Positions 7,147 through 15,708 of a DNA stretch of 64,000 nucleotides are shown one piece after another; the stretch's first letter is position 1; each line of letters opens with the position of its first letter. This DNA is from Actinomycetospora termitidis. GTDB lineage: Bacteria > Actinomycetota > Actinomycetes > Mycobacteriales > Pseudonocardiaceae. The stretch lies in NCBI RefSeq assembly GCF_030286555.1, contig NZ_JASVWF010000001.1:1426001-1490000 (forward strand), written 5' to 3'. The position numbers were made by a program, and so were the translations under genes. The notes beneath the pieces were generated by a model. It did no database searches and was not told where the DNA came from. It saw nothing but the letters and a program-made list of their open reading frames with translations.

Positions 7147-8226
7147 ATGGCCGGCCTGGAAGCACTGATGCGGACGCTCGTCGACGACGGGGTTGCGATG
7201 GGGGTCCAGCTCCGAGTGCACGAGGGCACCGACGAACGGGTCCTCACCGTGGGGTCGCGGGAGCGCGGCAGCGACGTGCCGCCGCCGGTCGACGGTCGGT
7301 TCCGCATCGGCAGCACCGCCAAGACGTTCACCGCGGCCCTCGTCCTGCGCCTCGTCGCCGACGGGGCGCTCGAGCTGGACGGAGCGGTGTCCGACCACCT
7401 GCCCGCGCTCGCCCCCGACCCGCGGATCACGGTGCGCATGCTGCTGCAGCACACCAGCGGGGTGTTCAACCACACCGGTGAGTACGACGCGGACGGCACG
7501 TTCACCCCGGGCGCCGTCCCGGGCCTGGGGCCGGAGTGGGTGGCGCGCCGGGAGCGCGTGTCCGCCCCGGAGGACCTCGTGCGCGACTCCCTGGCGCGGC
7601 CACTGCGCTTCGCCCCGGGGACGTCGTGGAGCTACTCCAACACGAACTACGTCCTGGCCCGGCTGCTCGTCGAGCAGGCGACCGGGAGCCCCTTCCCCGA
7701 CGCGATGCGCCGGCACGTGCTCGAGCCGCTGCGCCTGACCGACACGGTGCTGCCGGAGACCTCGCCGGAGATCCCCGGGCCGCACGCCCACGGCTACTAC
7801 CGGTACCTCGACGGCGACACCTGGCGCACGGCCGACACCACGGTGTCCGACCCCACCTGGATCTCGGCCGCCGGCGACATGATCTCGACGACGGCGGACC
7901 TGCACGCCTTCGTCTCCGGGCTGATGTCCGGCGCGCTCCTCCCGGATCGCCTCGTCGCCGCGATGCGCACCCCGCACCCGGCGTCGGGCTACGGGCTCGG
8001 GCTGTTCGTGGCGCCCACGCGCTGCGGCGGCACCGTGGTCCACCACCACGGCAACTTCTGGGGCCGGGCGACCCTGATGGTCAGCAGCCTCGACGGGGCC
8101 CGGACGCTGACGGGGTCGGTGACCTGCGGCGAGGCGGACCTCGACCTGGGCGCGCAGAGCACGGCGTTCGAGGCGTTCACGCAGGGACTGGTCACCGAGG
8201 TGTTCTGCGGCGGGCGCTCCGCGTGA
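7147..8226 (+). CDS. Serine hydrolase, class C beta-lactamase/DD-peptidase-like family
   Basis: A 359-residue member of the beta-lactamase (PF00144-type) family. The nucleophile motif is IGSTAKTF (S-x-x-K, about residue 57), the Y-x-N motif is SYSNTNY (about 160), and LLQHTSGVFNH is the family-typical loop. There is no signal peptide, so it is likely a cytoplasmic esterase or amidase and not a secreted beta-lactamase. ATG 7147 has AGAGGAG 8 bp upstream. Control by the divergent IS30-HTH/MarR regulator is likely from the operators between them. The 3' end overlaps the convergent AraC gene by 35 bp. The natural substrate is unknown. Confidence 0.85.
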   Translation: MAGLEALMRTLVDDGVAMGVQLRVHEGTDERVLTVGSRERGSDVPPPVDGRFRIGSTAKTFTAALVLRLVADGALELDGAVSDHLPALAPDPRITVRMLLQHTSGVFNHTGEYDADGTFTPGAVPGLGPEWVARRERVSAPEDLVRDSLARPLRFAPGTSWSYSNTNYVLARLLVEQATGSPFPDAMRRHVLEPLRLTDTVLPETSPEIPGPHAHGYYRYLDGDTWRTADTTVSDPTWISAAGDMISTTADLHAFVSGLMSGALLPDRLVAAMRTPHPASGYGLGLFVAPTRCGGTVVHHHGNFWGRATLMVSSLDGARTLTGSVTCGEADLDLGAQSTAFEAFTQGLVTEVFCGGRSA

Positions 8227-9010
8227 AGCCCCCGGGCGGCACGCCGAGCAGCCGCCGGAAGTGCCGCGTCAGGTGCGCCTGGTCGTGGAAACCGGACTCG
8301 ACCGCCGCCCGCGCTGCCGGCACACCGGCCAGCAGCAGCCCCCGGGCGAGCTCGACCCGCCGTCCCACCAGGTACCGGTGCGGCGGCAGCCCGAACTCGG
8401 TGGAGAACGCCTTGACCAGGTGGTTCGCCGTGACGTGCAGCCGGGCCGCCGCGTCGTCGAGCGTGAGGCCGTCGACGACGTGGGCGTCGAGCAGGTCCCG
8501 CAGGCCGCCGGCCGTGCGCGGGTCCCGCACCGGGCCGTCGTCGGGAACGCCTCCGCCGAGGTGCGTGGCGAGCCGGTCGGTCACCAGGGCGAGCCCGGAG
8601 CTCGCCGACAGCTCGTCGCCGGGCCGCTCGAGGACGTGGTGCAGCCGGTCGACCGCGTCGTGCAGGGCGTCGTCGACGACGGCGGGGGAGTCGACGGCAC
8701 GCCCCACGAGGGAGTCCGGGAAGTCGGACAGGTAGAGCACGCGCTTGCGGAAGCCGCCGGCCGTGGCCGATCGGCCGTCGTGCGCCACCCCGGGCGGCAG
8801 CAGCGTCACCGCCCGGCCGAGCGCGCCGTGCTCGCTGCGGTCGAGGTCGTAGCGGACCGCGCCGTCGTCGACGACCAGCAGCGTCCAGGTGGAGTGGGTG
8901 TGCAGCGGGTAGGCGTGCTCGACGAACCGGGCGTGGAACACCTCCTCGATGCCGCGCACCCCCGGGTTCCACGCCCGCACCTGCTCCGGACCCACCCCAG
9001 GAAAGTACAA
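8192..9010 (-). CDS. AraC family transcriptional regulator
   Basis: A 272-residue AraC/XylS-type activator. The N-terminal half is a cupin-like ligand domain (HARFVEHAYPLHTHSTWTLL, 26-45). The C-terminal double helix-turn-helix spans about 165-265, with TLDDAAARLHVTANHLVKAF and GFHDQAHLTRHFRRLLGVPP as its two signatures. The frame opens with TTG at 9010; GTG at 8995 would also work, and neither has a clear ribosome site. It carries a near copy of the dispersed motif at about 8534. It is divergent from the DUF2000 gene 35 bp away, a pairing common in bacteria, and probably activates it. Confidence 0.85.
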   Translation of the reverse strand: MYFPGVGPEQVRAWNPGVRGIEEVFHARFVEHAYPLHTHSTWTLLVVDDGAVRYDLDRSEHGALGRAVTLLPPGVAHDGRSATAGGFRKRVLYLSDFPDSLVGRAVDSPAVVDDALHDAVDRLHHVLERPGDELSASSGLALVTDRLATHLGGGVPDDGPVRDPRTAGGLRDLLDAHVVDGLTLDDAAARLHVTANHLVKAFSTEFGLPPHRYLVGRRVELARGLLLAGVPAARAAVESGFHDQAHLTRHFRRLLGVPPGGFTRSARRRTPR

Positions 9011-9045
9011 GAACCGGTAGGCGCCAGACGGCGATCGTGGGCGGC

Positions 9046-9462
9046 ATGAGCAGCCGATGGGAGACGAAGATCGTGATCGTCGTCCGCGACGACCTGGCCG
9101 GGTGGCAGCGCAGCAACGTCGTCGCGTTCCTCGCGAGCGGGATCGCCGCGACGACCCCGGAGCTGATCGGGGAGCCGTACGCCGACGCGGACGGCACCGC
9201 CTACGCGCCGATGTTCCGCCAGCCGGTCGTCGTGCTGGAGGGGGACGCCGAGACCGTGCGCGCGGCCCACCGGCGGGCCGTCGACCGGGGACTGCGCGTG
9301 CCGGTGTTCACCGCGGACCTGTTCGCGACCGGCGGCGACGAGGAGAACCGCGCGGCCGTGGCGGCGGTGCCGCGGGAGAAGCTGGACCTGGTCGGCGTCG
9401 CCGTGCACGCGCCGCGCAACGCCGCCGACAAGATCACCAAGGGAGCGCGGATGAGTTCCTGA
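9046..9462 (+). CDS. DUF2000 family protein
   Basis: A 138-residue protein of the DUF2000 family, whose fold resembles peptidyl-tRNA hydrolase II but whose function is unknown. It begins KIVIVVRDDLAGWQRSNVVA (residues 8-27), continues with a conserved GEPYADADGTAYAPMFRQPV segment, and ends with DLVGVAVHAPRNAADKI. Length matches the family. ATG 9046 is preferred over the GTG 9 bp earlier. The divergent AraC regulator is its probable activator. A palindrome GGGGTCCGGACCCC at 9477-9490 and an inverted repeat GAATCCG/CGGATTC at 9504-9530 follow the stop and probably end transcription. Confidence 0.8.
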   Translation: MSSRWETKIVIVVRDDLAGWQRSNVVAFLASGIAATTPELIGEPYADADGTAYAPMFRQPVVVLEGDAETVRAAHRRAVDRGLRVPVFTADLFATGGDEENRAAVAAVPREKLDLVGVAVHAPRNAADKITKGARMSS

Positions 9463-9476
9463 CAACGCCGCGGGTC

Positions 9477-9530
9477 GGGGTCCGGACCCCCGGCACCTGC
9501 GCGGAATCCGCTTCCGGCGGAATCGGATTC
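9477..9530. terminator. Palindrome plus hairpin between convergent genes
   Basis: The 125-bp gap between the DUF2000 stop and the cyclase stop contains a perfect 14-bp palindrome GGGGTCCGGACCCC (9477-9490). It also holds a 7-bp inverted repeat, GAATCCG (9504-9510) and CGGATTC (9524-9530). Both could fold in RNA from either strand. No U-tract is seen. Confidence 0.45.
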
Positions 9531-9587
9531 ACGACGGTGTGTCGGACCCGGGGTCACGTGCCGGGCGTGCCCGCGTCGACGGCGGGC

Positions 9588-10457
9588 TCACCCGTCGGCC
9601 GGCTCCAGGCCGTAGACCTCCAGCCCGTCCGGCACGCCCTTGAGGTTCAGCCGGCGACGGCGGCGGGCGGTCACGGTGCGCGCGTCGAGGCGGCCGAGGA
9701 ACTCGCCGCTGGCCAGGATCTCGTCCGCCCGGCCCGCGTCGCCGAGCCGCGCGGCGACGTTGACCGCGACTCCGAGGTAGTCGCCGCCCACGCGGCGCGG
9801 CCGCCCGAGGTGGAGCCCGGCGCGCATCCGTGGCGACCAGCCGGGGACGTGCAGCCGCCCGAGCCGGCGACGGGCCTCCACGACCGCGTCGAGGGCGCCC
9901 CGCGGATCGGCGAACGCGACCATGAGGCCGTCGCCGAGCCGCTTCACGACGGTGCCCGCGCGCTCGGTCATGGGCGGTTCCCAGGCCTCGCCGACCTGGC
10001 GCAGCACCCGCAGCACCTCGTCGTCCCCCGCCGCGAGCGACCAGCGGGAGAACTCGACGAGGTCGGTGAAGACGAGCGTCACCTCGTGCTCGCCGCCGCC
10101 CCGCCCGAGGCGCTCCAGGACCGACTGCCACACCTGCACCCCGCCGAGCCCGAGCTCCCGGGTGACGCCGGGCCGGTCCCCGGTGAGGCCGACGATCGCC
10201 CGGCCCGCGGCCTCGGTGTGCCGGGCGCCGCCGAGCGAGAGCGGGTCGCCGAAGTGGGCGTCGCCGGGCAGCGCGTCGCGCAGCCGCTTCACCGCCCGTT
10301 GCAGCGCCGGGGACCGGTCGAGCTCCTGCGCGCGCGTCGCGCCGCGGGCCGCCGCAGCCCGGAGCCGGTCCATGCGGGTGGCGGCCGGCTCCGACCCGTC
10401 GTCGGGAACGGGGTGGTCGGACCCGTCGGGCGGCTCGGCGGGCTCAGACGTCGTCAC
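9588..10457 (-). CDS. Class III adenylate/guanylate cyclase
   Basis: A 289-residue single-domain class III nucleotidyl cyclase. The catalytic domain occupies about residues 120-285: the first metal-binding aspartate is in VTLVFTDLVEFSRWS (around 131), the KRLGDGLMVAF motif carries the purine-contacting Lys, and GGDYLGVAVNVAARL carries the transition-state Asn. No membrane segment, HAMP or sensory domain is visible; the first 110 residues are a helical region after an acidic, Pro-rich start that includes one dispersed-motif copy (PDDGS, 10395). GTG 10457 overlaps the end of the TetR gene by 14 bp, so the two are translationally coupled. Product (cAMP or cGMP) not decidable here. Confidence 0.85.
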   Translation of the reverse strand: MTTSEPAEPPDGSDHPVPDDGSEPAATRMDRLRAAAARGATRAQELDRSPALQRAVKRLRDALPGDAHFGDPLSLGGARHTEAAGRAIVGLTGDRPGVTRELGLGGVQVWQSVLERLGRGGGEHEVTLVFTDLVEFSRWSLAAGDDEVLRVLRQVGEAWEPPMTERAGTVVKRLGDGLMVAFADPRGALDAVVEARRRLGRLHVPGWSPRMRAGLHLGRPRRVGGDYLGVAVNVAARLGDAGRADEILASGEFLGRLDARTVTARRRRRLNLKGVPDGLEVYGLEPADG

Positions 10458-11082
10458 GGCGCAACCCCTCGAACACCTGCCGGTCGACCGCGTCGACCAG
10501 GTCCTCGAGCGGCACCCGGCCCGGGCGGTACCACTCGATGAGCGAGTTGACCGTGCCCGAGAGCAGGCGGGCCGCGACCACGGGATGGACGTCCGGGCGC
10601 ACCGCGCCCGCGTCGACGGCTGCGGTGACCAGGCCCGCCACCGTCTGGTCGAACTCGCGGCGCCGGTCGAGGGCCCAGCGCTCGGTCTCGGTGTTGCCGC
10701 GCAGTCGGAGCAGGAGGGTCACGTACGGCAGCTCGGTGGCCAGCACCTCGACCTGCCGCCGGACGATGTGCCGCAGGCGTGCGAGCGGGGCCCCGTCGAC
10801 CGCGGCCGGCTCGGCGAGGATGTCGAAGAGCCCGTCCAGCGCGCGGTCGAGCGCGGCCCGCAGCAGAGCCTCCTTGCCCGCGACGTGGTGGTAGAAGGAC
10901 GACTTCGTGATCCCGGCGGCGCGGGACAGGTCCTCCATGCTCGTCGCGTCGTACCCGCGCTCGTTGAACGCCCGCGCCGCGACCTCCACCAGGGAGGCCG
11001 GCGTGTAGGGCTCGGGGTTGCCCGAGCGGCGCCCGGGACGACCGGCTCGTCCCGCCCCCTCGCCTCGTCCGTCACTGGTCAT
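10444..11082 (-). CDS. TetR family regulator, probable repressor of the acyl-CoA ligase
   Basis: A 212-residue TetR-type regulator. After a 25-residue Arg/Gly-rich tail, the HTH covers about 28-72 with MEDLSRAAGITKSSFYHHVA and GKEALLRAALDRALD. The C-terminal domain resembles those of actinobacterial regulators of fatty-acid or steroid side-chain catabolism. It is divergent from an AMP-binding acyl-CoA ligase, and a perfect 16-bp palindrome lies at 11178-11193 in the gap. It leads a two-gene operon: its stop overlaps the start of the cyclase gene. This suggests that whatever acyl-CoA it senses also sets cyclase levels, which is inference from arrangement only. Confidence 0.85.
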   Translation of the reverse strand: MTSDGRGEGAGRAGRPGRRSGNPEPYTPASLVEVAARAFNERGYDATSMEDLSRAAGITKSSFYHHVAGKEALLRAALDRALDGLFDILAEPAAVDGAPLARLRHIVRRQVEVLATELPYVTLLLRLRGNTETERWALDRRREFDQTVAGLVTAAVDAGAVRPDVHPVVAARLLSGTVNSLIEWYRPGRVPLEDLVDAVDRQVFEGLRRDDV

Positions 11083-11177
11083 GGTGCGGCGACCCTAGCG
11101 TCGGGGGTCCGCATGGTTGACGCTGTCCACGAGACAGGTGTCCGTGGTCACGCGGCGCTGCTACCGTGGCCATCCGA

Positions 11178-11193
11178 CCGAACGATCGTTCGG
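11178..11193. promoter_or_regulatory. TetR operator CCGAACGATCGTTCGG
   Basis: A perfect 16-bp palindrome 24 bp before the ligase start codon, in the divergent gap with a TetR gene. Sites with AACGATCGTT-type centres are typical of this regulator family. Its position between the ligase ribosome site and the probable promoter fits repression by the adjacent TetR protein. Confidence 0.75.
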
Positions 11194-11217
11194 CACCTCG
11201 CACTCCCCGGAGAGGCC

Positions 11218-12786
11218 ATGACGACGACCGAGGCGACGCCGCACCTCGCGCCCGCCGGCGATGCCCGCAACGCGACCCGCACGATCGGCGCGCCGCTGGC
11301 CCGGGCCCTCGCCGTGGCCCCGGGCGCGACCGCGGTGGTCTGCTCCGGGGTGGAGCTCACCTACGCCGAGCTCGGCGTCCGGGTGCGGCGCCTGGTCGGG
11401 GCCCTCGCCGGGCTGGGCCTGCGCCGCGGTGACCGCGTCGCCGTCCTGGGGGCGAACGGCCACCGCTACCTCGAGCTCTACCTCGCGGTCCCCGCGGCGG
11501 GCCTGGTGATCGTCCCGCTCAACACCCGGCACTCCGACCCGGAGCGCTGCTACGCGATCGCGGACTCCGGCGCCCGCGTCCTGGTGACCGACCGGGACGT
11601 GGCCGGGCTCGACGCGGAGGTCCGGGTCGTGGACCTGGAGTCGGAGTACGACCGGCTGCTCGCCGAGGCCGACGAGGTCGACCTCCCCGACGGCGCGGAC
11701 GCCCCCTCCGAGCACGACCTCGCCGGCATCTTCTACACCGGCGGCACCACCGGGGCGGCCAAGGGCGTCATGCTGACCCACGGGAACCTCGTCGCGAACG
11801 CCTTCCACTTCATGGCGTGCTGGCCGTTCACCGGGGACACCCGGTTCATGGTCGTGGCGCCGATGTTCCACGCGGCGGGCACCATCGGCACCCTGGCCAC
11901 GATCTGGGCGGCCGGGACGCAGGTGATCGTCCCGGCGTTCACCCCGGCGGGGGTGCTGGACGTCGTCGAGCACGAACGCGTCACCGCCACGCTCGTCGTC
12001 CCGACGATGATGGACGCGCTCGCCGTCGAGCAACGGGAGCGCCCGCGCGACGTGTCGTCGCTGCGCTGGCTGTCCCACGGCTCGTCACCCGCCGCCCGCG
12101 AACTGCTGCGGCGCACCCACGCGACCTTCCCCGACGCGTCGATGCTGCACATCTACGGCCTGACCGAGACCTCGCCGATCGTCACGCTGCACCCCGACGA
12201 GCAGCTGCGCCTCGACTCGCCGCGCGCGATGTCGTGCGGGCGGCCCGCCGTGGGCGTGGAGGTGCGCGTCGAGGACCCGGTCGAGCGCGGGCCGCTGCCC
12301 GCCGGGCAGGTCGGGGAGGTGGCGATCCGCGGGGCGAACGTGACCCCGGGCTACTGGAACAAGCCGGAGGAGACCGCGAAGGTCCTCGACGGCGGATGGT
12401 TCCGCTCGGGGGACCTGGGCTACCTCGACGACGCCGGCTACCTGTTCCTCGTCGACCGCGCGAAGGACATGATCGTGTCGGGCGGGGAGAACGTGTACTC
12501 GGCGGAGGTCGAGAACGCGCTGTACTCGCACCCGGCGGTGGTGGAGGCGGCGGTCTTCGGCATCCCCGACGAGCGCTTCGGCGAGGCCGTGCACGCGACG
12601 GTCCAGGTCCGGGCCACGGTGACGGCGGACGAGCTGACCGCGCACTGCCGGCTGACGATCGCGGGCTACAAGGTGCCGCGGTCGGTGAGCCTGACCGACG
12701 ACCCGCTCCCCAAGTCCGGCGCCGGGAAGATCCTCAAGCGGAACCTCCGCGACGCGTACTGGGACGGACGGGAGCAGCGCATCTGA
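11218..12786 (+). CDS. Long- or medium-chain fatty-acid-CoA ligase (AMP-binding)
   Basis: A 522-residue acyl-adenylate-forming enzyme that activates a carboxylic acid with ATP and CoA. The ATP-binding P-loop is FYTGGTTGAAKGVMLTHGN (172-190). The adenine-binding YGLTET motif follows around 305, and GGWFRSGDLGYLD with DRAKDMIVSGGENV marks the hinge to the C-terminal lid domain. The catalytic lysine is in LPKSGAGKILKR (K499 or the Lys six residues later). ATG 11218 follows GGAGAGG. The chain-length class cannot be told; the family includes aryl and branched acid ligases. Regulation by the divergent TetR through the palindrome at 11178 is likely. Confidence 0.88.
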   Translation: MTTTEATPHLAPAGDARNATRTIGAPLARALAVAPGATAVVCSGVELTYAELGVRVRRLVGALAGLGLRRGDRVAVLGANGHRYLELYLAVPAAGLVIVPLNTRHSDPERCYAIADSGARVLVTDRDVAGLDAEVRVVDLESEYDRLLAEADEVDLPDGADAPSEHDLAGIFYTGGTTGAAKGVMLTHGNLVANAFHFMACWPFTGDTRFMVVAPMFHAAGTIGTLATIWAAGTQVIVPAFTPAGVLDVVEHERVTATLVVPTMMDALAVEQRERPRDVSSLRWLSHGSSPAARELLRRTHATFPDASMLHIYGLTETSPIVTLHPDEQLRLDSPRAMSCGRPAVGVEVRVEDPVERGPLPAGQVGEVAIRGANVTPGYWNKPEETAKVLDGGWFRSGDLGYLDDAGYLFLVDRAKDMIVSGGENVYSAEVENALYSHPAVVEAAVFGIPDERFGEAVHATVQVRATVTADELTAHCRLTIAGYKVPRSVSLTDDPLPKSGAGKILKRNLRDAYWDGREQRI

Positions 12787-12885
12787 CCCCGCGTGGTGAG
12801 TCGCGCCACCGGGGCGGCCGTTCCGATCGGACGGGGACGGTCTCTACGCTCGGGCGGACGGCGGACCACGACGAGGAGGCCCCGC

Positions 12886-13365
12886 GTGCACCAGCACCTC
12901 GAGGTGCGCATCGGCGCATGCCCGGACTACGTGTGGGCTGTGCTCACCGACGTCGCGCGCTGGCCCGAGTGGTCGTCCTCGCTGCGCGCGGTGGAGGTGT
13001 TCGACGGCGGCCCGCTCGTGGTCGGCGGCGGCATGCGGGTCCGCCAGCGCGGCCTGCCCGACCGGACGTGGCGCGTCACGGAGCTCCGTCCGCACCGGGG
13101 TTTCACCTGGGAGGGCGGCGGTCTCGGGTCGGCGTCGCGGCTGCGGGTCCGGATGGGGCGCTCCGTCGAGGGTCGCGGCACGGACGTGACGGTCGACCTG
13201 GACCGGTCCGGCTGGGTCGGCGGCGCGGTGGGGGCGATGACGGCCGCCACCTCCTCGGCGCACCTCGAGGAGCTGTTCGACGGGCTTCGACGCCGGTGCG
13301 AGGCCGGGCAGTGCGCCCCGGCGGCGCCCGCGGCCTCGGCGCCCGGCGCACGTCACGGGTCCTGA
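12886..13365 (+). CDS. SRPBCC/polyketide-cyclase-like protein
   Basis: A 159-residue START-like (SRPBCC) protein. The N-terminal strand-helix VHQHLEVRIGACPDYVWAVL followed by DVARWPEWSSSL is the signature of the polyketide cyclase 2 subfamily, in which a hydrophobic cavity binds a lipid or small molecule. The C-terminal long helix (HLEELFDGLRRRCEAG) closes the fold, followed by a short Ala/Pro tail. GTG 12886 is chosen because GAGGAGG lies 7 bp upstream and the fold begins there; an open frame from 12793 adds only Arg-rich filler. It follows the acyl-CoA ligase by 99 bp and could be cotranscribed. Confidence 0.75.
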   Translation: MHQHLEVRIGACPDYVWAVLTDVARWPEWSSSLRAVEVFDGGPLVVGGGMRVRQRGLPDRTWRVTELRPHRGFTWEGGGLGSASRLRVRMGRSVEGRGTDVTVDLDRSGWVGGAVGAMTAATSSAHLEELFDGLRRRCEAGQCAPAAPAASAPGARHGS

Positions 13366-13391
13366 CCCGCGGGTTGCGGGTATCCCGGGGC

Positions 13392-14162
13392 GTGCACATC
13401 GTCCCCGGTCCCCGTCAGGTCGTCCGCGAAGCGCGGATGCTCACGTCCGCGCCCCGCGCACTCCTCGCGCTCGGCCGGATCTGGGGCCTGCCGGGCGTGC
13501 GGGTCAACCACCGCGAGGAGCCCGGGGACCCGGTCACGGACGCCCCGCCGGCGCTGCCGTCGTCCGGCCCGCGGGACCAGCCCCTGTCCGCCGGGCACGG
13601 TCCGATGCTGCACCGGGTCTTCACCGTCCACGTGCCCGACGCCCGGCTCGGCCCGCGTGAGCTCGTCGCGGTGCTGGTCGCGGACATCAACGCCGCGATG
13701 ATCCCGGGGGCCGCCCGCTTCGACCGCGTCACCGGGTCCGCCCACGCGCTGACCGTCGGCGACGAGTACGTGGTCCGGATCCCCGGGCCCTGGGACGGGC
13801 CCGTCCGCGTGGTCGACCGCACCGACGAGACACGGCGCTCGTCGTTCCGGCTCGCCACCCTCGAGGGTCACGTGGAGGCCGGTCAGATCGAGTTCGCGGC
13901 CGAGGGTGCCGGGGACGAGGAGGGCGGGGAGCCCGCGCTCCAGTTCAGCATCACCACGTGGGCCCGCGCGGGGGACCTGCTGGCCGACCTGATGTACAAC
14001 CGCCTCCGCGTCGCGAAGAACCTCCAGTTCCAGCTCTGGGTCCACTGCTGCGTGCGGGCGGCGGAGCTGGCGGGCGGCACGCCCGAGGGCGGCGTCGAGG
14101 TCGTGACCCGCTCCGTGGAGTGGACCGACGAGGTCGCGGAGGATTTCTCGGCCGCCGGGTAA
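13392..14162 (+). CDS. DUF1990 family protein
   Basis: A 256-residue protein matching the DUF1990 family of actinobacterial proteins of unknown function. The family core is visible as the C-terminal QFSITTWARAGDLLADLMYN followed by RVAKNLQFQLWVHCCVRAAE. The N-terminal third VPGPRQVVREARMLTSAPRA varies among relatives. GTG 13392 begins 26 bp after the SRPBCC stop; ATG 13437 is an alternative. The SRPBCC-like neighbour and the DUF1990 protein are both beta-rich lipid-binding-type folds, and in this order they could form one transcription unit. No function can be named. Confidence 0.65.
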   Translation: MHIVPGPRQVVREARMLTSAPRALLALGRIWGLPGVRVNHREEPGDPVTDAPPALPSSGPRDQPLSAGHGPMLHRVFTVHVPDARLGPRELVAVLVADINAAMIPGAARFDRVTGSAHALTVGDEYVVRIPGPWDGPVRVVDRTDETRRSSFRLATLEGHVEAGQIEFAAEGAGDEEGGEPALQFSITTWARAGDLLADLMYNRLRVAKNLQFQLWVHCCVRAAELAGGTPEGGVEVVTRSVEWTDEVAEDFSAAG

Positions 14163-14319
14163 CGCCGGGAGCCTCGCGGACGAATCAACGGGTGGCCCCG
14201 GCGGGCCGCGGGACCCCCGACCTCGCGGTTCACCGGGGCCGTCGTCGTTCCATGATCAGCATCCGGACGACCGGCGCGCCTGCGCGGGGTGACGGCGGGG
14301 CGGACCTAGCCTCGATCGG

Positions 14320-14649
14320 GTGTCCTCCGGTCGAGCCCGCATCCCCGTCCCGGGTGGCGTCATCGGCGTGGTGATCGCGCTGTGCGCCGTCCTGCTGCTC
14401 AAGTGGCTGGCGATCGTCGCCCTGGTCGTGTGCGGGCTCACGCTGCTCGCCCGCTGGGCCTGGCGCCGTCACCGGGGTTCCGTCGCGGGGATCGCACCCG
14501 CCACCACGTCCGCCGATGCCGGCCTCGACCTGGTGCTGCCCGCCCCGCGCCCGCACGCCGCGGACGACTGCACCTGGTGCGGGCTGGTCGGCGGGCACCG
14601 CGACCTGCGCGGGCGGCCCGTCCGGCCGCGTCACGCGCACGCGGCCTGA
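14320..14649 (+). CDS. Small membrane protein with C-terminal CxxC
   Basis: A 109-residue protein with one long or two closely spaced transmembrane helices (GVIGVVIALCAVLLLKWLAI, then VALVVCGLTLLARWAW, about 13-48). A basic stretch RRHRG places the C-terminal part in the cytoplasm. The tail contains CTWCGLVGGH, a CxxC motif that might bind metal. It starts with GTG and is convergent with tatC 10 bp away. No family recognised. Confidence 0.6.
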   Translation: MSSGRARIPVPGGVIGVVIALCAVLLLKWLAIVALVVCGLTLLARWAWRRHRGSVAGIAPATTSADAGLDLVLPAPRPHAADDCTWCGLVGGHRDLRGRPVRPRHAHAA

Positions 14650-14659
14650 GGACGCGGGC

Positions 14660-15661
14660 TCAGGTCACGTCGTCGAAGTCCGGACGTCCCGACGACGGCG
14701 CGGGTCGGCTCGCGCCCGGGTCCAGCGCACTGGCCGCGACCGGCGCGGACGCGCTCACGGTGCTCGCCCGCTCCGGGCCGCCGGCCACCGGGGACGGGCC
14801 CGCCTCGTCGTCGTCGAGGTCCGCCCACGGCGAGGCCTTCGCCGCCCGTCGGTCGTGGATCCGGCAGACCTGCGCGGCGATCTCGAACAGCACCGTCAGC
14901 GAGACCCCGAGGGCGAGCATCGAGAACGGGTCCTGCCCGGGCGTGACGACGGCGGCGAACACGAAGATCGCGAAGATCAGCCCGCGGCGCCAGGCCTTGA
15001 TCTTCGCGTACGGGAAGATGCCGACCCGGTTGAGCATGATCATCAGCAGCGGGAGCTCGAAGCTCACGCCGAAGATGACCAGCAGCGTGATCAGCAGGCT
15101 GAAGTAGTCGTCGCCGCGCAGCGCGGTGATCTGGATGCCGCCGCCGACCGTGACCAGGAAGTACAGGGCCTTCGTCAGGACCAGGTAGGCCATCACGGCC
15201 CCGCCGACGAACAGCACGGTCCCGGTCCCGATGAAGACCCGGGCGAACTTCCGCTCGTGGGCGTGCAGGCCCGGCGTGATGAAGCCCCAGAGCTGGGAGA
15301 GCCAGACCGGGCTGGACAGCACCACCCCGGCGGCCACGCCGACCTTGATCAGCAGCGTGAGCTGCTCGAACGGCGCGAAGGCGACGAGCTGGCAGCGCGT
15401 CGGGTCGCCGAGGGTCAGGCGGGCCCCGGGCGGCAGCGCGCAGTACGGCTCGGTCAGCAACTCACCCAGCGACGGCAGCCCGAAGACGTGGAACTGGTAC
15501 CAGAGGACGCCGACGATCGTCCCCAGGACGATCGCGATGACCCCGATCATCAGCCGACGACGGAGCTCGTGGATGTGCTCGAGCAGCGTCATCGTGCCGT
15601 CGGGGTTGCCCGTGCGCGGGCGCAGCCAGCGGGGGACCCGCATCCACGACGGTCGTGCCAC
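14660..15661 (-). CDS. tatC: Sec-independent protein translocase subunit TatC
   Basis: A 333-residue TatC, the multi-spanning receptor that binds twin-arginine signal peptides at the cytoplasmic membrane. The cytosolic N-terminal motif TMTLLEHIHELRRRLMIG (23-40) is diagnostic. Six hydrophobic segments follow, with the conserved TPG loop in LWGFITPGLHAHER and VTPGQDPFSML near the end. An acidic, Ser/Pro-rich extension of about 50 residues follows the last helix, as in many actinobacteria. GTG 15661 is the only start ahead of the TatC motif. The tatA partner usually sits directly upstream in actinobacteria; here the upstream neighbour is a convergent-facing VanJ-like gene, so tatA is elsewhere. 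Confidence 0.93.
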   Translation of the reverse strand: MARPSWMRVPRWLRPRTGNPDGTMTLLEHIHELRRRLMIGVIAIVLGTIVGVLWYQFHVFGLPSLGELLTEPYCALPPGARLTLGDPTRCQLVAFAPFEQLTLLIKVGVAAGVVLSSPVWLSQLWGFITPGLHAHERKFARVFIGTGTVLFVGGAVMAYLVLTKALYFLVTVGGGIQITALRGDDYFSLLITLLVIFGVSFELPLLMIMLNRVGIFPYAKIKAWRRGLIFAIFVFAAVVTPGQDPFSMLALGVSLTVLFEIAAQVCRIHDRRAAKASPWADLDDDEAGPSPVAGGPERASTVSASAPVAASALDPGASRPAPSSGRPDFDDVT

Positions 15662-15708
15662 GGCTGATCAGCCTACGGACGCCGTGTGTACCCCGGGTGA
15701 CCCGGGAG

